Part shown: in pieces, positions 31,484-42,260 of the stretch
How the letters are laid out: the number at the start of each line of letters is the position of its first letter
Position numbering within the stretch: position 1 is the stretch's first letter
Made by a program: the position numbers and the translations under genes
NCBI GenBank assembly: GCA_017311185.1
Contig: JAESUZ010003526.1
Location: 124,001 to 188,000 of the forward strand
Reading direction: 5' to 3'
DNA length: 64,000 nt
Source of the DNA: Proteles cristata cristata
Lineage: Eukaryota > Chordata > Mammalia > Carnivora > Hyaenidae
The notes under the pieces: model-generated
Databases searched by the model: none
What the model was told of the DNA's origin: nothing
What the model saw: only the letters and a program-made list of their open reading frames with translations

Positions 31484-31644
31484 CACGTGAGCAGGGGAGG
31501 GGCAGTGAGAGGGAGACAGAGGATCTGAAGCAGGCTCTGCGCTGACAGCAAAGAGCCTGTTGTGGGGCTGAAGCCCATGAACCGCGAGACCACGACTTCA
31601 GCTAAAGTCAGAGGCTCAACCAACTGAGGCACCCGGGTGCCCCT
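31425..31644 (-). mobile_element. SINEC with (TTTC)n-expanded tail, antisense
   Basis: Target duplication gggctatgaatttct (31410-31424) and gggctgtgaatttct (31645-31659), one mismatch in 15. The tail complement has become a TTTC tract. The head complement 'ggcacccgggtgcccc' is intact. Confidence 0.96.
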
Positions 31645-31989
31645 GGGCTGTGAATTTCTGATGTATTTCAGCATTTTCTCCCTGCTGAGCACCAGCCCTG
31701 GGTAAGGCTGCGAGTGTCAGCCACCACAGGCTCCTGGGGGTCCCTGGGCAGGAGGAGGGCTGAGGGGCGCCAGGGCTCTGCAGGCCAAAGCAGCAACCAA
31801 GATGGATGGACAGATGCCAGTTGCCGCCAGGGGTGGGACTTAGCTCTTCCGCCTGCTGGCTGTGTGCACTGGTGTTACAAGCTTCCCGAGCGTCCATCTC
31901 CCCAGCAGCCAAAGGGGGCCAACGACTCCAACCCGGCAAGAGGCTGAAATAAGAAACCCACGAAGAAGAGCCTGGGTCCCGGGAGACAG

Positions 31990-32800
31990 GCTGCAGAGGG
32001 CAAGCGTGTAGCCTTTGATTATTTATCAGAAGCAGCCGGAAGAGCAGCTCCAGTGCCCAGAATAGCAACGGGCCATCCAAACAGAGGTTTTAAAAATATG
32101 CCTGTGGGAAAAAAAAATCAACTTCCTTGTGTCCACACTCCACCTCAGGTGTATTCAAGGGGACAGAACGGCAGCCTGGTCCAGGGAGGCCTGGAGGATG
32201 TTTGCAGGTGGCTGGTCCCCGCCTGCAGCTCCCGAGCCCCCGGCTCCCACCGCCCTGAGCGCCTCTCTGCCCGCCCCCTCGCTCCCTCAGCTGTGCCCAA
32301 GCAGCACCCCCTTCCTCTACACTCTGAGGGCAATTTGGCAGCTGCTGCCTTTCAATTAACACTGCAGATTCGAAATAGGGGCTTAGGGGAAAGAGGCGGG
32401 TGGAGAGAGGAAAAAAACAAGAGGCACATTGGCAGCTGGGCGAAGCCACCTGCTTTGAGCAGGGCAGTGAAATTAAAGGACCCCCTTCCAGAGCCAGGGG
32501 CGGGGTGAGGGCCGGCTGCCGCACTCTCTCCTGTCCCCGCCTCACCCCCCCCTCCCCCCGCATCGGTCCCTGCCCTGCACCCCCCGCCCCCGCCCCAGGA
32601 GGCTGGCTGGCACAGACCCCCTGCGCTCTGGCTGCCCGTGGGGTGGGACCAGGGGAGGGAGTGAGTGTGGGCTGCACAGAGTTCGGGGCGCTTGTCCACC
32701 GCCCCCCTGCCAGGCCGAGGGCTGCCGGGCGCTGCGCTCTCTGCCGAAGATGGCTGCTCTTCTACCTGTTCCCTCCTCTTGCCCTTCAGGCCTAGGGGTG
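31990..32800. other. GC-rich unique block, candidate regulatory sequence
   Basis: The first part is balanced and holds 'gcctttgattatttatcag', 'gttttaaaaatatgcctg' and 'cctttcaattaacactgc'. The second part (32500-32750) is very GC-rich, with CCCC runs and moderate CpG. It might be a small promoter or enhancer. I cannot define a transcript, and 'gaagatggctgctc' near 32746 (a YY1-like site) is only suggestive. Confidence 0.3.
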
Positions 32801-33144
32801 GTAGCAGCCCCCAATTTTGCTGGCCCAGGGGCACATAGGTTTCCTCCAACGGTGTGTCCCCGTTCGGCCCTATGCAGCTGTCCTCAGTCACCTGCTGCAA
32901 GTGTGCGCTTGCTGTTTCCTGCCAGGACACCCTGACTGCTACCCAAATGCTGCCGAAGGAGGGTGGCTTCCTTGGGCCTCGCTGCCAGGGCCAGTGAGCC
33001 AGTCACCAGGATGCCTTGCAGGAAGCTGCCCAGTGACTAACCGATCCAGCAACACGGGCCAGGGCTGGGGTCCGTCAAGGACTTCAGGGTGTCTGACGCG
33101 TTATGTATTTGGGCTTCGTTTTCCCCAACTACCTAAGACATGGG

Positions 33145-33270
33145 CACCGTCCTTCCCATTTCCTAGATGAAGAGACTGAGGGTCTGAGAGGCTGTAGAAC
33201 TTGCCCAAAGTCTGGCAGGTCAGCAGGTCAGAGCTGGGCTTAGAGCCACATCTTCACCTCCTAACCCCAA
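33145..33270 (-). mobile_element. MIR SINE, antisense
   Basis: 'cccatttcctagatgaagagactgaggg', 'cttgcccaaagtctggcagg' and 'cagagctgggcttagagcc' follow antisense MIR. Confidence 0.82.
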
Positions 33271-33374
33271 ACACCTCTGCCCCTGAGGAAATCCAGAGTT
33301 GGGGCGATGAGGTGGAGGTGGTGCTGTCGGCATTACCCAAGCCCCGTCAGGCACGTCCATGGCAGCGTGGAGCA

Positions 33375-33515
33375 TTGTGTCACTTACCTCTTTGGGCCTC
33401 AGTTCCCCAGCCAGAACTTGGGGCGTGCAGAGCCCCTTAGGGGTTGTCATGAGGGCAAAATGGAGGCAACCGGCACAGAGTTGAGTGTCCAGGGTATAGT
33501 AAGCATTCAGGGAAG
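33375..33515 (+). mobile_element. MIR SINE, sense
   Basis: 'gtgtcacttacctctttggg', 'cctcagttccccagcc', 'gttgtcatgagggcaaaatgg', 'agggtatagtaagcattcagg'. It faces the previous MIR about 100 bases away. Confidence 0.7.
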
Positions 33516-34944
33516 CACTGTCTCCTTCCACCTACCCACCTTCCTCCCACCTCCTGCTGGTTCTGAGGATCCATGAGACCGTGGACAGGAAAGGGCTCAG
33601 GACTCAGTTGGCAGCATCCGGGAAATGGGAAGCATTGTAACAACTCTGTCCAAGTCACCAACTCCAAGATGGCAGGAAATTAAGATTCTACCCTGAAAGG
33701 CCTGCGTGTGGGCTGGGTGACCCCTCTCACCCGCACGGTGAGGACAGCAAGATGCAGCAGAACTGGGGTGCTTGTTGGGTTCTGTACATTCTCCAGAACG
33801 CGCAGGGAGGGGCGCATTAGGAACCAGGCATTCTGGGCTCGGGAAAGACCATACAGCGGAAGAGGGAGCCAAGTCGACCTCAAAGGTGGCCCCCAGAAAC
33901 ACTACTGGGCTATAGACACTAGATGTTTCTGTCTGGCCCCCCGTGACCTACTTCCGTTTCTCCAGAGAGGCGGTCCACAAAGTACAAACTGCTTTCAACG
34001 AGTGTCGGTTCTGACAAGTCAGCCAGAAGCGAGACGAGCGAGGCGGGCCATCCCCGCGTGGGTCTCCTCCGGGTGTTGGGGGGAGGGGGGGAGCGGAGAA
34101 CATGCACGGTGGGCAGAACCCACTTCCCTGTGACCTTGGGCAACCCTGTGCCCTCTCTCGGCTGCTTCCTATCCCGTCCAGGGGAGCGATTAGATGGAGT
34201 CGATGCTTCGTACCCCCATCCCCTTAGAAGTGTCCCTTCAAGCAGAACATACGCAGAACCTTTTAAGACCAAGCAAAGCAGAGAGGCCTGTTGGAGGCAG
34301 AGATGGGGTGTGTGGAGCTGTGGCCTCCTCCCTGGGACACTGGGGCTCCCTGGAGCACAGGCAAGCCCTGGCAGCGGTGAGCTTCCCGAGCCCCTCCCCG
34401 GCCTGGCCTGCTGCCCTCTGGGTGATGTAACTCCAGACGGTGTCGAGGGAGGTGTGAGGTGTAGCCAGCTCTGCGCTAACCCCACCCCACGCTTGTCTGG
34501 CGACCTTTGGCGTCCTCAGGGACATGCTGTGCTGAGGCAAGGCCGGAGCGAGGATTACAGGGCTCATGTTATTGCCAAACACATCTTGGGAAAATGGAGA
34601 GGAAAAGCAAAACAAACAGACACATATTCACTCCCCACTGCACTGATGTAGAAGCCTTTCCTGAAATAGCCGGGTCATGGGTTCCGGTGGGAAGTCCCCA
34701 AGGTGCAAGCGGGACACACTTACCTGTCGCCCCAGGAGAAAATGCCCTCCCTGCCTGTCACCGCCACCCTAGGTCTCCGCGGGCACCTCAGGAAATAACT
34801 AACTTGGCAGCGGATCTTCCGCTCCCCCCGGGAATCGGGAGGGCCTTGTGGGCAGAGGAAAGTGTAAGGAAGTGACCCAGTCTGGACACTCTGTCACAAT
34901 AAAAGCATGAAGGACCTTGGAAATCAGCTACACCCCACACTCCC
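33516..34944. other. Unique sequence with one MIR scrap
   Basis: A sense MIR piece lies at 34115-34200 ('cccttgtgaccttgggcaacc'-like). Nothing else is recognised. Confidence 0.35.
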
Positions 34945-35430
34945 TGCCTGGCTGTGGGCAAGGGCCCTTTAACCTGCCAAGACTGGATTTCTTCATCTGT
35001 AAAATGGACATGTTATCCAACTCCCAGGTTTCCAAAGAGGACTGAACCGTTGGTACCTGTTAATCTCCAAGCATGGTGTCTATACCCGGAGGGACACCCG
35101 AACCTCCCCTTTCCCCTCCTGTGGGCAATATCACAAGCAGGGGACTCTGTGAGCCTCGGTTTCCTCATCTGCAAGTGGAGATGCATGCCTTGAGGCCACC
35201 AAGGCCCCCCAAAAGCTAATAAGACCCCACTGTGAGCTCGTCAGAGTTTCTGGGACGGAGATAGCCCTCATTTAGTGAATGAGGAGCTGAGAGCACGTAG
35301 AGGAGCTGAGAAGGGGCTTTGGGCCTCCAGTCTGGCCGGGAGGCACACAGTGGTCAAAGACGTGCCCACAGTCAAGAACTGGAGCTAGAATTCGGGTCTC
35401 CTGTTCTCTGGCTCCTTCCCACGTGTCGCC
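34945..35430. mobile_element. Three MIR fragments in a row
   Basis: Sense MIR at 34945-35070 ('ctggatttcttcatctgtaaaatgg'), sense MIR at 35125-35200 ('gcctcggtttcctcatctgc') and antisense MIR at 35265-35430 ('caagaactggagctagaattcggg'). The close packing suggests an old MIR-rich patch. Confidence 0.65.
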
Positions 35431-35829
35431 TTGGATCCACATCTCCTAGCTCCTCATTTGCACCCATCCATCACGTTCTAGGGAATTGTCCAGAACGTAA
35501 CAAGAACCCCCATTCTGCCGCCCCTCCTGTCCTCACCACGCCGGGTAAAGGGCCAACCCAGCCGCACCCATGTTCATCCACACATTCAGCGAATGTTAGT
35601 TGACACGGAGATATGCTGCACAAATGAACAGCAGAGCTCCCTGGGGACTTGAACACATGGGAAGCCCACATGAGAGGCAGTGGGGGGGTGGTTGCCACCC
35701 CTTGCCCTATGTCCTTCAGCCTAGCTGAGAGCACCCGCCGCTCCAGTGCCCGGCAGTGGTCAGCTGCCTGCATGTGGGGCTTGCGCCCTCCAAAATGGCC
35801 ACACAATACTTCCCCTTGACCCACCCTCC

Positions 35830-36275
35830 TCATGATGAGTCAACACTCACTCCACAAAGAGGCGGGCTCTGTTCTTCCCTTGAATCCGGGTGCACTGGGA
35901 CCTGGGCAGGAGTGATGCCAAGTGGCTCCTGAGGCTAGGTCACGAGGGAGCTCTGCCTGGCTCTCCCAGGACACTCACTGTTGGCACCTGGCTGCGCTCC
36001 GTGAGGAGTGGCCACAGGAGGTGTTGTGGCTGATGGCCTCACTTGACGTCTCAGCTAACAGCTGGCTCTAGCCACCAGACACGTTAGTAAGGAAGCCTTC
36101 CAGATGCACCCAGCCCCGCCTCCAGCCGACCATAACCACAAGGAAGACCCTGAGTGAGGGCTGCCCAGCGGAGCCCAGACCACCTCTAGAGTTATAAGGG
36201 ATTATAACAAAATGACTTTTGTCATTTCATGCACTACATTGGGGATAGTTTGTTGGCAGCAATAGAGAGCCAGAA
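35830..36275 (+). mobile_element. MLT1-like solo LTR (ERVL-MaLR)
   Basis: Order: 'cccttgaatccgggtgcac', 'ggagtgatgccaagtggctcc', 'tgaggctaggtcacgaggg', 'agccaccagacacgttagt', 'aatgacttttgtcatttc', ending 'tttgttggcagcaatagagagcc'. It is a terminal repeat only, with no internal retroviral genes. Confidence 0.6.
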
Positions 36276-36724
36276 CCCTGAGTCAAGGGCTTGGGTCTCT
36301 CTTCTTTATTTTAGCAACCTCTCCCTGACCCCCACCCCCAGTGGGCACAATTCTGAAACCAGGACAGTTAATGCCCCTGGGGGCAACTCTCACCATTAGG
36401 CATTAGGAGTTGGTGAACCAATGGCCCAGCTTCCCTGCTGCACTGAGACACAGCTCCCCGAGTATCAGTGGCAGGAGCGCACCCCAGTAGCTCACAGCTG
36501 CTGCCCACTCGTGAACACAGCTCTTATTGGCTTATCCAGCTTCCCATTCCCTTCCTGGGATCAGCTTTCTTTCAGATAAGCTCTTTGCACCCAGGGCCTT
36601 GTTATAGGCTCTGCCTTCGGCGAAACCTGAACCAAGATATGGTAAAGGAAGTCCCATAAATATTGGAGGAAGATGTGTAATTTAGTGCGAGGTATTGGGA
36701 AAAATGGCTTTCTTTATGGGCAAA

Positions 36725-36820
36725 AGTTATTGAGTACTAGTTAGTGGGGTAAAATAATGAATAAGACAGTTTCTACCCTCGAGCTACACATAGTCTAATG
36801 GAGTTTTTTTCTAAAGCAGA
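36725..36820 (-). mobile_element. L2 3' end, antisense
   Basis: 'ttattgagtactagttagtg', 'atgaataagacagtttctaccc' and 'tagtctaatggag' follow the complement of the L2 3' end. Confidence 0.55.
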
Positions 36821-36867
36821 AAATGCCTCCTCCTGACCTTATTATCTGTGGCTGCTCACGTGTGCAC

Positions 36868-36898
36868 GCGTGTACACACACACACACATGCACACATA
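36868..36898. repeat. (CA)n microsatellite
   Basis: Short, slightly interrupted CA/TG run ('gtacacacacacacacatgc'). Confidence 0.85.
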
Positions 36899-36959
36899 GT
36901 AAGCATACTCATAAAACCAGAGACTGTGGAAGTATATAAATCTAGTATAACATATCTTT

Positions 36960-37415
36960 CGTGAGGAGATTGAATCAGTAATCAAAAATCTCCCAACAAC
37001 AACAAAGAGGTCCTGGACCAAATGGCTTTACTGGTGAATTCTACCAAATACTCAAAGAATACCAATCCTTCTCAAACTCTTCCAAAAAATGGTAGAGGGA
37101 GAAGATCTCCTTCCTTATTCTAAGAGGTCAGTATTACTCAGAGAGCAAAACCAGGCAAAGGCAGTACAAGAAAAGAGAGCCACAGACCAATACTCCCTGT
37201 GAACATTGACGCAAAACTCCTGGCAAACCAAATTCACCACCATATTGAAAGGATCATACACCATGACTACGTGAGATTTATTTCCAGAATGCAAGGACAG
37301 TTCAACACGTGAAAAGGAATCAATGTAATACAGCACCTGGTAGAATGAAGTGGGGGCAGAAATCACAAGCTCATTGCAATTGATGCCAAAAAAGCACTGA
37401 CAAAATTCAATGCCA
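36960..37415 (+). mobile_element. L1 ORF2 reverse-transcriptase fragment
   Basis: Sense L1: 'gagattgaatcagtaatcaaaaatctcc', 'ggtgaattctaccaaatactc', 'gagccacagaccaatactcc', 'tttatttccagaatgcaagg', 'caattgatgccaaaaaagcac'. It covers part of the reverse-transcriptase domain, is broken by indels and lacks a 3' end. Confidence 0.88.
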
Positions 37416-37604
37416 ACAGACAGATTTCTGGATTTCTGGCCAGTGAGGCCCAAATGGACAGGTGCTAATGATTTTGGGGAAAGCTTTTCCTTATCTAAAG
37501 AGGGGCTTCTGTTTCCTTCTTCTTCATCTTCCTTCTTGGATGGGCATGTGAGGCTCAAGGTAGTGTAGGCAGCTTGTACGCAAGTTGTCTGACCTTGGTG
37601 GGTA
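37416..37604. other. Unassigned sequence, possibly LTR-derived
   Basis: 'tttctggccagtgaggccc' and 'cttctgtttccttcttcttc' hint at an old LTR, but I cannot place it. Confidence 0.25.
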
Positions 37605-38050
37605 ATCAGTGTGGCTGAACCATGCTCCCTCTTCCTGAAAGATGTCCACATCCTAATCCCTGGAATCTAGGAATATGTTGCCTTACATGGGGACTTTGCG
37701 GGTGGGATTAAGTTAAGGTCCTTATAAGTTATCAGGTCCTTATAAGATGGAGACAGAAAGGTCAGAAAGAGAGAGAGATGGGGTGAGGACGGAAGCAGTA
37801 CTGAGAGAGACTGGGAGGTGCACCACTGCTGGCCCTGAAGATGGAGGAAGGGGCCCTGAGCCAGGGAGCGCAGGCAGCCTCCGGAAGCTGGGAAGGGCAG
37901 GAACCGGGTTCCACGTAGAGCCTCTAGAAGCAATGTAAACTCGCCTGCTCGTGCTGGGCTCTGACCTTCAGAATGTAAGAGAATCAGTGCTTGTTGTCTT
38001 AAACCACCGTTGGGTGCTCTGTTACAGAGATTAATGTGAGCATTAAACAC
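37605..38050 (+). mobile_element. MLT1 solo LTR (ERVL-MaLR)
   Basis: Clear order: 'gaaagatgtccacatcctaatccctgg', 'atgttgccttacatgggg', 'gggattaagttaaggtcc', 'gccctgaagatggaggaagg', 'cctctagaagcaatgtaa'-type region, 'ttgtcttaaaccaccg', 'tctgttacagagattaatgtg'. It is LTR only; no viral gene is present. Confidence 0.8.
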
Positions 38051-38369
38051 CTGTTCCCACCCCCAGCCATGGATCCTTTACCTGTTGCTGGATTGATCAC
38101 CTCCACACCGCAGCGTGGGCTAGGCCAGCCCGGGGGTGCTCTCTGCCCTAACAATCCCCTCTCCAGGTGCAGGCCTCAGAGCTCAGGCTGTGCGCCATGA
38201 CCCTGCCCCTGGTCCCCGCTGATTGGGCCACGAAAGAACTCTGGCCTGGGATGGGCAGCCAGATCTTGTCACTGGGGAATGTGGAGCTGGGCCCAGCGGT
38301 GCCACTGGGGCATCATCTCTGGCTCCATCCCCCTGGGTGCCATGCTCGGCATGTGGGGAGAGGGATGCT

Positions 38370-38696
38370 GGAGGTGGACAGAGGGAGGCAGAGAGACGAG
38401 GAGCCTCATGAGACGAGAGAGACCCGGCAGGACACGGGAAGCCACAGACTGGGAAGTAATGGAGCAGTGCGGGGAAGAAACAAAGCCACGCAAGGAGACG
38501 GGTCCTGGGACCCACAGGACGGCCAAGAGGGAGACGCTGAGAGACACACAGACGCCAGAGAAGCAGAAAAGCAGGGAGAGACAAGGAGAGACCCAGAGAG
38601 AGACAGGAAAAGACACACACACAGACAGAGAGACACGGAGAACCAGGAGAGGTAGGAGTGAAGGAGACACACAGAGAACCAGAGACCTAGAGATGT

Positions 38697-38722
<26 letters not shown>
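38370..38722. repeat. Purine-rich GAGAC low-complexity tract ending in (GA)n
   Basis: Degenerate GAGAC, CAGAG and GGAGA units, ending in about 13 GA units (38697-38722). It resembles the tract at 16968. Open frames across it on both strands are composition artefacts. Confidence 0.85.
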
Positions 38723-38729
<7 letters not shown>

Positions 38730-38752
38730 CTTGGAAGTGTGGGAACACACAT

Positions 38753-38755
<3 letters not shown>

Positions 38756-38793
<38 letters not shown>
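38756..38793. repeat. (AC)n microsatellite
   Basis: About 19 uninterrupted AC units. Likely polymorphic. Confidence 0.95.
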
Positions 38794-38795
<2 letters not shown>

Positions 38796-39060
38796 GGTTG
38801 TTCTGGCTTCAGGGACTTGGTTCTGGGCTCCGGTGAGGCACAGCTACCTCCGCACCTTCAGCTTCGAATGACATCCCCATTTGCCTCAACTAGTCTGGGG
38901 TGGCCTTCTGTATCTTGCAACCGAAGCAAGTCAGATGAATCCCTCTTCCAACACCCATGGTGGCTCCTCATGGCCGGCTTTGAGCCTGGCCTCCTTTGCC
39001 CATACCTCCCTCCTGCCCAAGCATCTGGGCTATTTTGCTTTCATTACAATATTTGAATTT

Positions 39061-39254
39061 GTTAAAATAATTTTTTTTTTTTAATTTAGAAGGAGAGACA
39101 AAGACAGAAAGAGAGAGGGAGAGAGAGAATCGCAAGCAGGCTCCACGCTGTCAGCACAGAGCCCGATGTGGAGCTCAAACTCATAATCTGTGAGTTCATG
39201 ACCTGAGCTGAAACCGAGTTGGACGCTCAACCAACCGAGCCACCCAGTTGCCCC
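39061..39254 (-). mobile_element. SINEC, antisense
   Basis: Target duplication acaatatttgaattt (39046-39060) and acaatatttacattt (39255-39269). Body complement 'caagcaggctccacgctg' and head complement 'cgagccacccagttgcccc'. Confidence 0.94.
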
Positions 39255-39441
39255 ACAATATTTACATTTTTGAAATACTTTTAGATTTACAGAAGAGTTC
39301 CAAAGATAGTAGAGTTTCCATATGCCTTTCTTCCAGTTTTGCTTAAATGTACAATTCTCAAAACTAAGAAATCAACATTGTTAAAATACTATTAACCAAA
39401 CTACAGTTGTTATTTAGATTTCATCAGCTTTTCCTCTAATG

Positions 39442-39658
39442 CAAGAGTCAGCAAACGCTTTCTGTAAAGAGCGGATAGTTGTTTACAGCTTTGTGAGCTA
39501 TGTGATCTTTGTTGCAATCACTCAGCTCTGTGGGTGTAGCACTGAAGAGACCACAGACGTGTGGAGATGAATGGGCTTGGCTGTGTGCCAATAAATCTTT
39601 ATTTATAAAAGCAAGCAGAGGGCCACATTTGGCCCACAGACTGTGGTTTGCTGACCCT
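39442..39658 (-). mobile_element. hAT-family non-autonomous DNA transposon
   Basis: It begins 'gagtcagcaaacgctttctgtaaag' and ends 'ccacagactgtggtttgctgaccct', with inverted ends GTCAGCAAAC/GTTTGCTGAC. Internal landmarks are 'ccaataaatctttatttataaaagc' and 'ggccacatttggcccacag'. It lies inside the antisense L1, so it moved after that L1. The orientation call is by convention only, and the exact family name is uncertain. Confidence 0.85.
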
Positions 39659-40404
39659 ACACCATGTTCTTTCTCTGTTCCAGATCTCACGTTGCCGTAA
39701 GCTGCCTCGTCTCCTCAACCTCTTTCCATCTGTAGCAGTTCCTCGGTCTGTCCCTGTCTTTCATGACCTTGATATTTTTGAAGATTATTGGTCAGGTACT
39801 TGGTAAAACGTTGCTCATGTTGGGTTTGTCTACTGTTTTCTCATGATTAGACAGAGGCTACACGTTACTGGAAAAAGTGCCACAGCCTTGATGATGTGCC
39901 CTTCTTGGTGCCTCACTATACAAGGTATGTGATATCAGGGTGTTCCCTTGCTGAAGACATTAACCTTGACCACTTGGTTAACGTGGTGTCTGGCCAGGTC
40001 TCTACCACTGTAAAGCTAGTATTTCTTCCTTTGTAATTAATCAATATTTGGGAGGGATGTGCTTTACCACTGGGCCAGTCTTGTTTCTCCTTAAACAGCC
40101 CCCCACTAATATTAGCACCCGTGAGTGGGTCGCCTCTGTGACGGTTAACTCTGCAGTGTTCTCATGGTGGCTCACCATGTTTATTAATAGAACTATTCTG
40201 AAAGGAAAAACTGCTCCTTCTTCCCCATTTATTTATGCAATCATCCATTTATATCAGTATAAATGGACTCACAGTTATCTAATTCGATGAGTTAAAATCC
40301 AATGCTACTGCTTATCTTGATCTGTTGCCCAAATCTCAGAGCCAGTGTGGTTAAGGATTGTCTTCTGGTACCTGTGTACATGAAAATCAACCAATCACGC
40401 CTGT

Positions 40405-40570
40405 GTTGATTCATTCATTCATTCATTCAACAAGCATTTACTGCGCATGTGCTGCCTGCCGGCCCGGTTGGAGGTATAGCTGTGGACGTAACAGACAGAA
40501 ATTGCTGCCTGTTCCAGGAAGAGACAAACAAAAAATAAAGTGTGTGTGGCGTTGAGGGAGAGGCGCTATT
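40405..40570 (-). mobile_element. L2 3' end, antisense
   Basis: The (ATTC)4 run 'ttcattcattcattcattc' then 'aacaagcatttactgcgcatgtgctgcc' is the complement of the L2 3' terminus, which ends in TGAATGAATGA. Confidence 0.78.
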
Positions 40571-41089
40571 CCAGACTGCTGCTGATGAGGGTCCGGAGTT
40601 TTTTAAATCAAAACAGCATTCACCAAGCTAAGACTGTCTCCCACATACAAGGTTTCTCTGGAGGCCAATGGCTCCATCTATTTGTTGAGGCGACATCAGA
40701 AGCCAGCTGACTCTTATTCTTCATTTAAAGCACAATAACCCTTCATGTGATGTGGAATGACCCAGTAACACGTTTTTATCTTCCCTTTCAATCCCTTTCA
40801 AAGCAAGCAGTATTATTAGAATCCTGGCCTGTCAAAACAAGAGCAGGGGTCTTCCCAGGCACCAAGCTCAGCGATTTTCAAACTGAGGTACTAGGAAGCC
40901 CCTGGTCCTGGGGAGAGGAAGGCAGGGACCAGAGAGAGCAGAATGGCTGCTGAGCCTTACTTCTTTACCAGAGCAGTTCACTCTCCTCTGCTTTACAAAC
41001 TGGGCTTCCAATCAGCATCTCATTTGAGGAAAGGGGTTGGATGCTCATAGCCAAAGTGGGGCAATCTCTCATTTGTCTTTTGTGAAACA
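40571..41089. other. Unique sequence, no gene seen
   Basis: No repeat or exon is recognised. 'cagcgattttcaaactgagg' at 40870-40889 weakly resembles a hAT-Charlie terminus. Confidence 0.35.
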
Positions 41090-41565
41090 CAGTAGCACCG
41101 TGGTTAAGAATCTGAGACATGGAGGGTGGCTGGATGGCTCAGTTGGTTAAGCATCCGACTTCAGCTCAGGTCATGATCTCATGGTTCATGGGTTCGAGCC
41201 CGCATTGGGCTCTGTGCTGACAGACAGCTCAGAGCCTGGAGCCTGTTTCAGATTGTGTGTCTCCCTCTCTCTCTGACCCTCCCCTGCTCATGCTCTCTCT
41301 CTCTCTCTCTCAGAAATAAATAAAACGTTTTAAAAAATAAAATAAAATAAAAGAATCTGAGACCTGGGGTCAGGCCATCGGCGTTGGATCTTGGCTCTGC
41401 GACTTGGAACTTCCGTGACTTTCTGGCTTTCGCCTGAAAACCTCATCTGTAAAATGGGGGCAGCAGTAACTCTTACTTCAGTAGGGCTTTTGTGAGGACC
41501 AGGGAGCATGATCAGCAGTAAAGCTCTTAGCAGGCACTAAATTACTCCTATTTTAAGTATCTAAA
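41090..41565 (+). mobile_element. Nearly full-length MIR split by a SINE
   Basis: The 5' end 'agcaccgtggttaagaatctgag' (41093-41116), then after the SINE 'ggatcttggctctgcgacttgg', 'aacctcatctgtaaaatggggg', 'gggcttttgtgaggaccaggg' and 'gctcttagcaggcac'. The two halves join exactly at the duplication agaatctgagac. Confidence 0.9.
41119..41351 (+). mobile_element. SINEC inserted in MIR
   Basis: Exact 12-base target duplication agaatctgagac (41107-41118 and 41352-41363). Head 'gggtggctggatggctcag', B box 'catgggttcgagcccgc', tail 'aaataaataaaacg'. Confidence 0.96.
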
Positions 41566-41589
41566 TTTTAAAAAAGTGGCCAAGTGACC

Positions 41590-42260
41590 CATGTTCCAAA
41601 AACATTCAGAGCCATACTATCAATATAAAATTTTTTAAAAATCCAAAAACTATCTAGAAAATTGCCAGCCCTATTCCCAAGAGTAACTACAATTAAAACA
41701 GCTTAGTATGTATTCTTCCGGATTGTTCTCCATGCATTTGCAAAGTTATGATATTTACGTTTAGAAATACTTCCCACAAATGTGGAATTTCACGTACACC
41801 CTGCTCTGCAACTTGGTCACACGTCGTGGGCAAGTTTCTCCACCAGGACCCAGGACCTGAGAAGTCTTCCCAATGGTGGGACAGTGTCCCGTCTCAGGAA
41901 TGTTCTGGCATTAAAAAAATTTTTTTTAGGTTTATTTATTTATTTTGAGAGATAGGGTATGTGAGCAGGAGAGGGGCAGAGAGAGGGAGCAAGAGAATCC
42001 CAAGCAGGCTCTGCACTGTCAGTGAAGAGCCAAGTGCAGGGCTCTATCGCACGAACCGTGAGATCAGGACCTGAGTCAAAATCAAGAGTTGACTGAGCCC
42101 CCCAGGCGCCCCATTTAACATTTTATAGATACTGTCCAACTACCCTCCCAAAAGATTACACCACTTTATACTTGCATCAGTAAACACTTCCACCGCTCTG
42201 ATTCCTTCCCTCTGACCCGTGAAAAACGTTTTCGTTTCTCTGATTGCAACACTGTGATAT
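41590..42260 (-). mobile_element. L1-like fragment, antisense, split by SINE
   Basis: 'gtatgtattcttccggattg', 'tctccatgcatttgcaaag' and 'ccctgctctgcaacttgg' before the SINE, and 'ctgtccaactaccctccc' with 'ttatacttgcatcagtaaac' after it, fit an antisense L1M 3' region. Divergence is high. Confidence 0.5.
41912..42112 (-). mobile_element. SINEC, antisense
   Basis: Tail complement 'ttttttaggtttatttatttattttg', body 'aagcaggctctgcactgtcag', head complement 'gagccccccaggcgcccc'. A short A/T-rich target duplication around 'catttaa' is possible. Confidence 0.9.

Larger units (their letters stand above)
39040..40390 (-). mobile_element. L1M 3' UTR-type region, antisense, with two insertions
   Basis: Complement blocks: 'tacagaagagttccaaagatag', 'caaaactaagaaatcaac', 'catgaccttgatatttttg', 'ctactgttttctcatgattag', 'ttaaccttgaccacttgg', 'ctttgtaattaatcaatatttggg', 'ccatttatatcagtataaatgg'. 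It is interrupted by a SINE (39061) and a hAT element (39442). Confidence 0.75.

Noticed and set aside
32480..32760. CpG island promoter
   Set aside because: GC is high, but CpG is not dense over a long enough span by eye and no transcript start or exon is visible. It is kept only as a candidate regulatory block.
38167..38792. Arg/Glu-rich, Cys/Val-rich and Ser/Leu-rich frames
   Set aside because: They are translations of GA, AC and GAGAC repeats.
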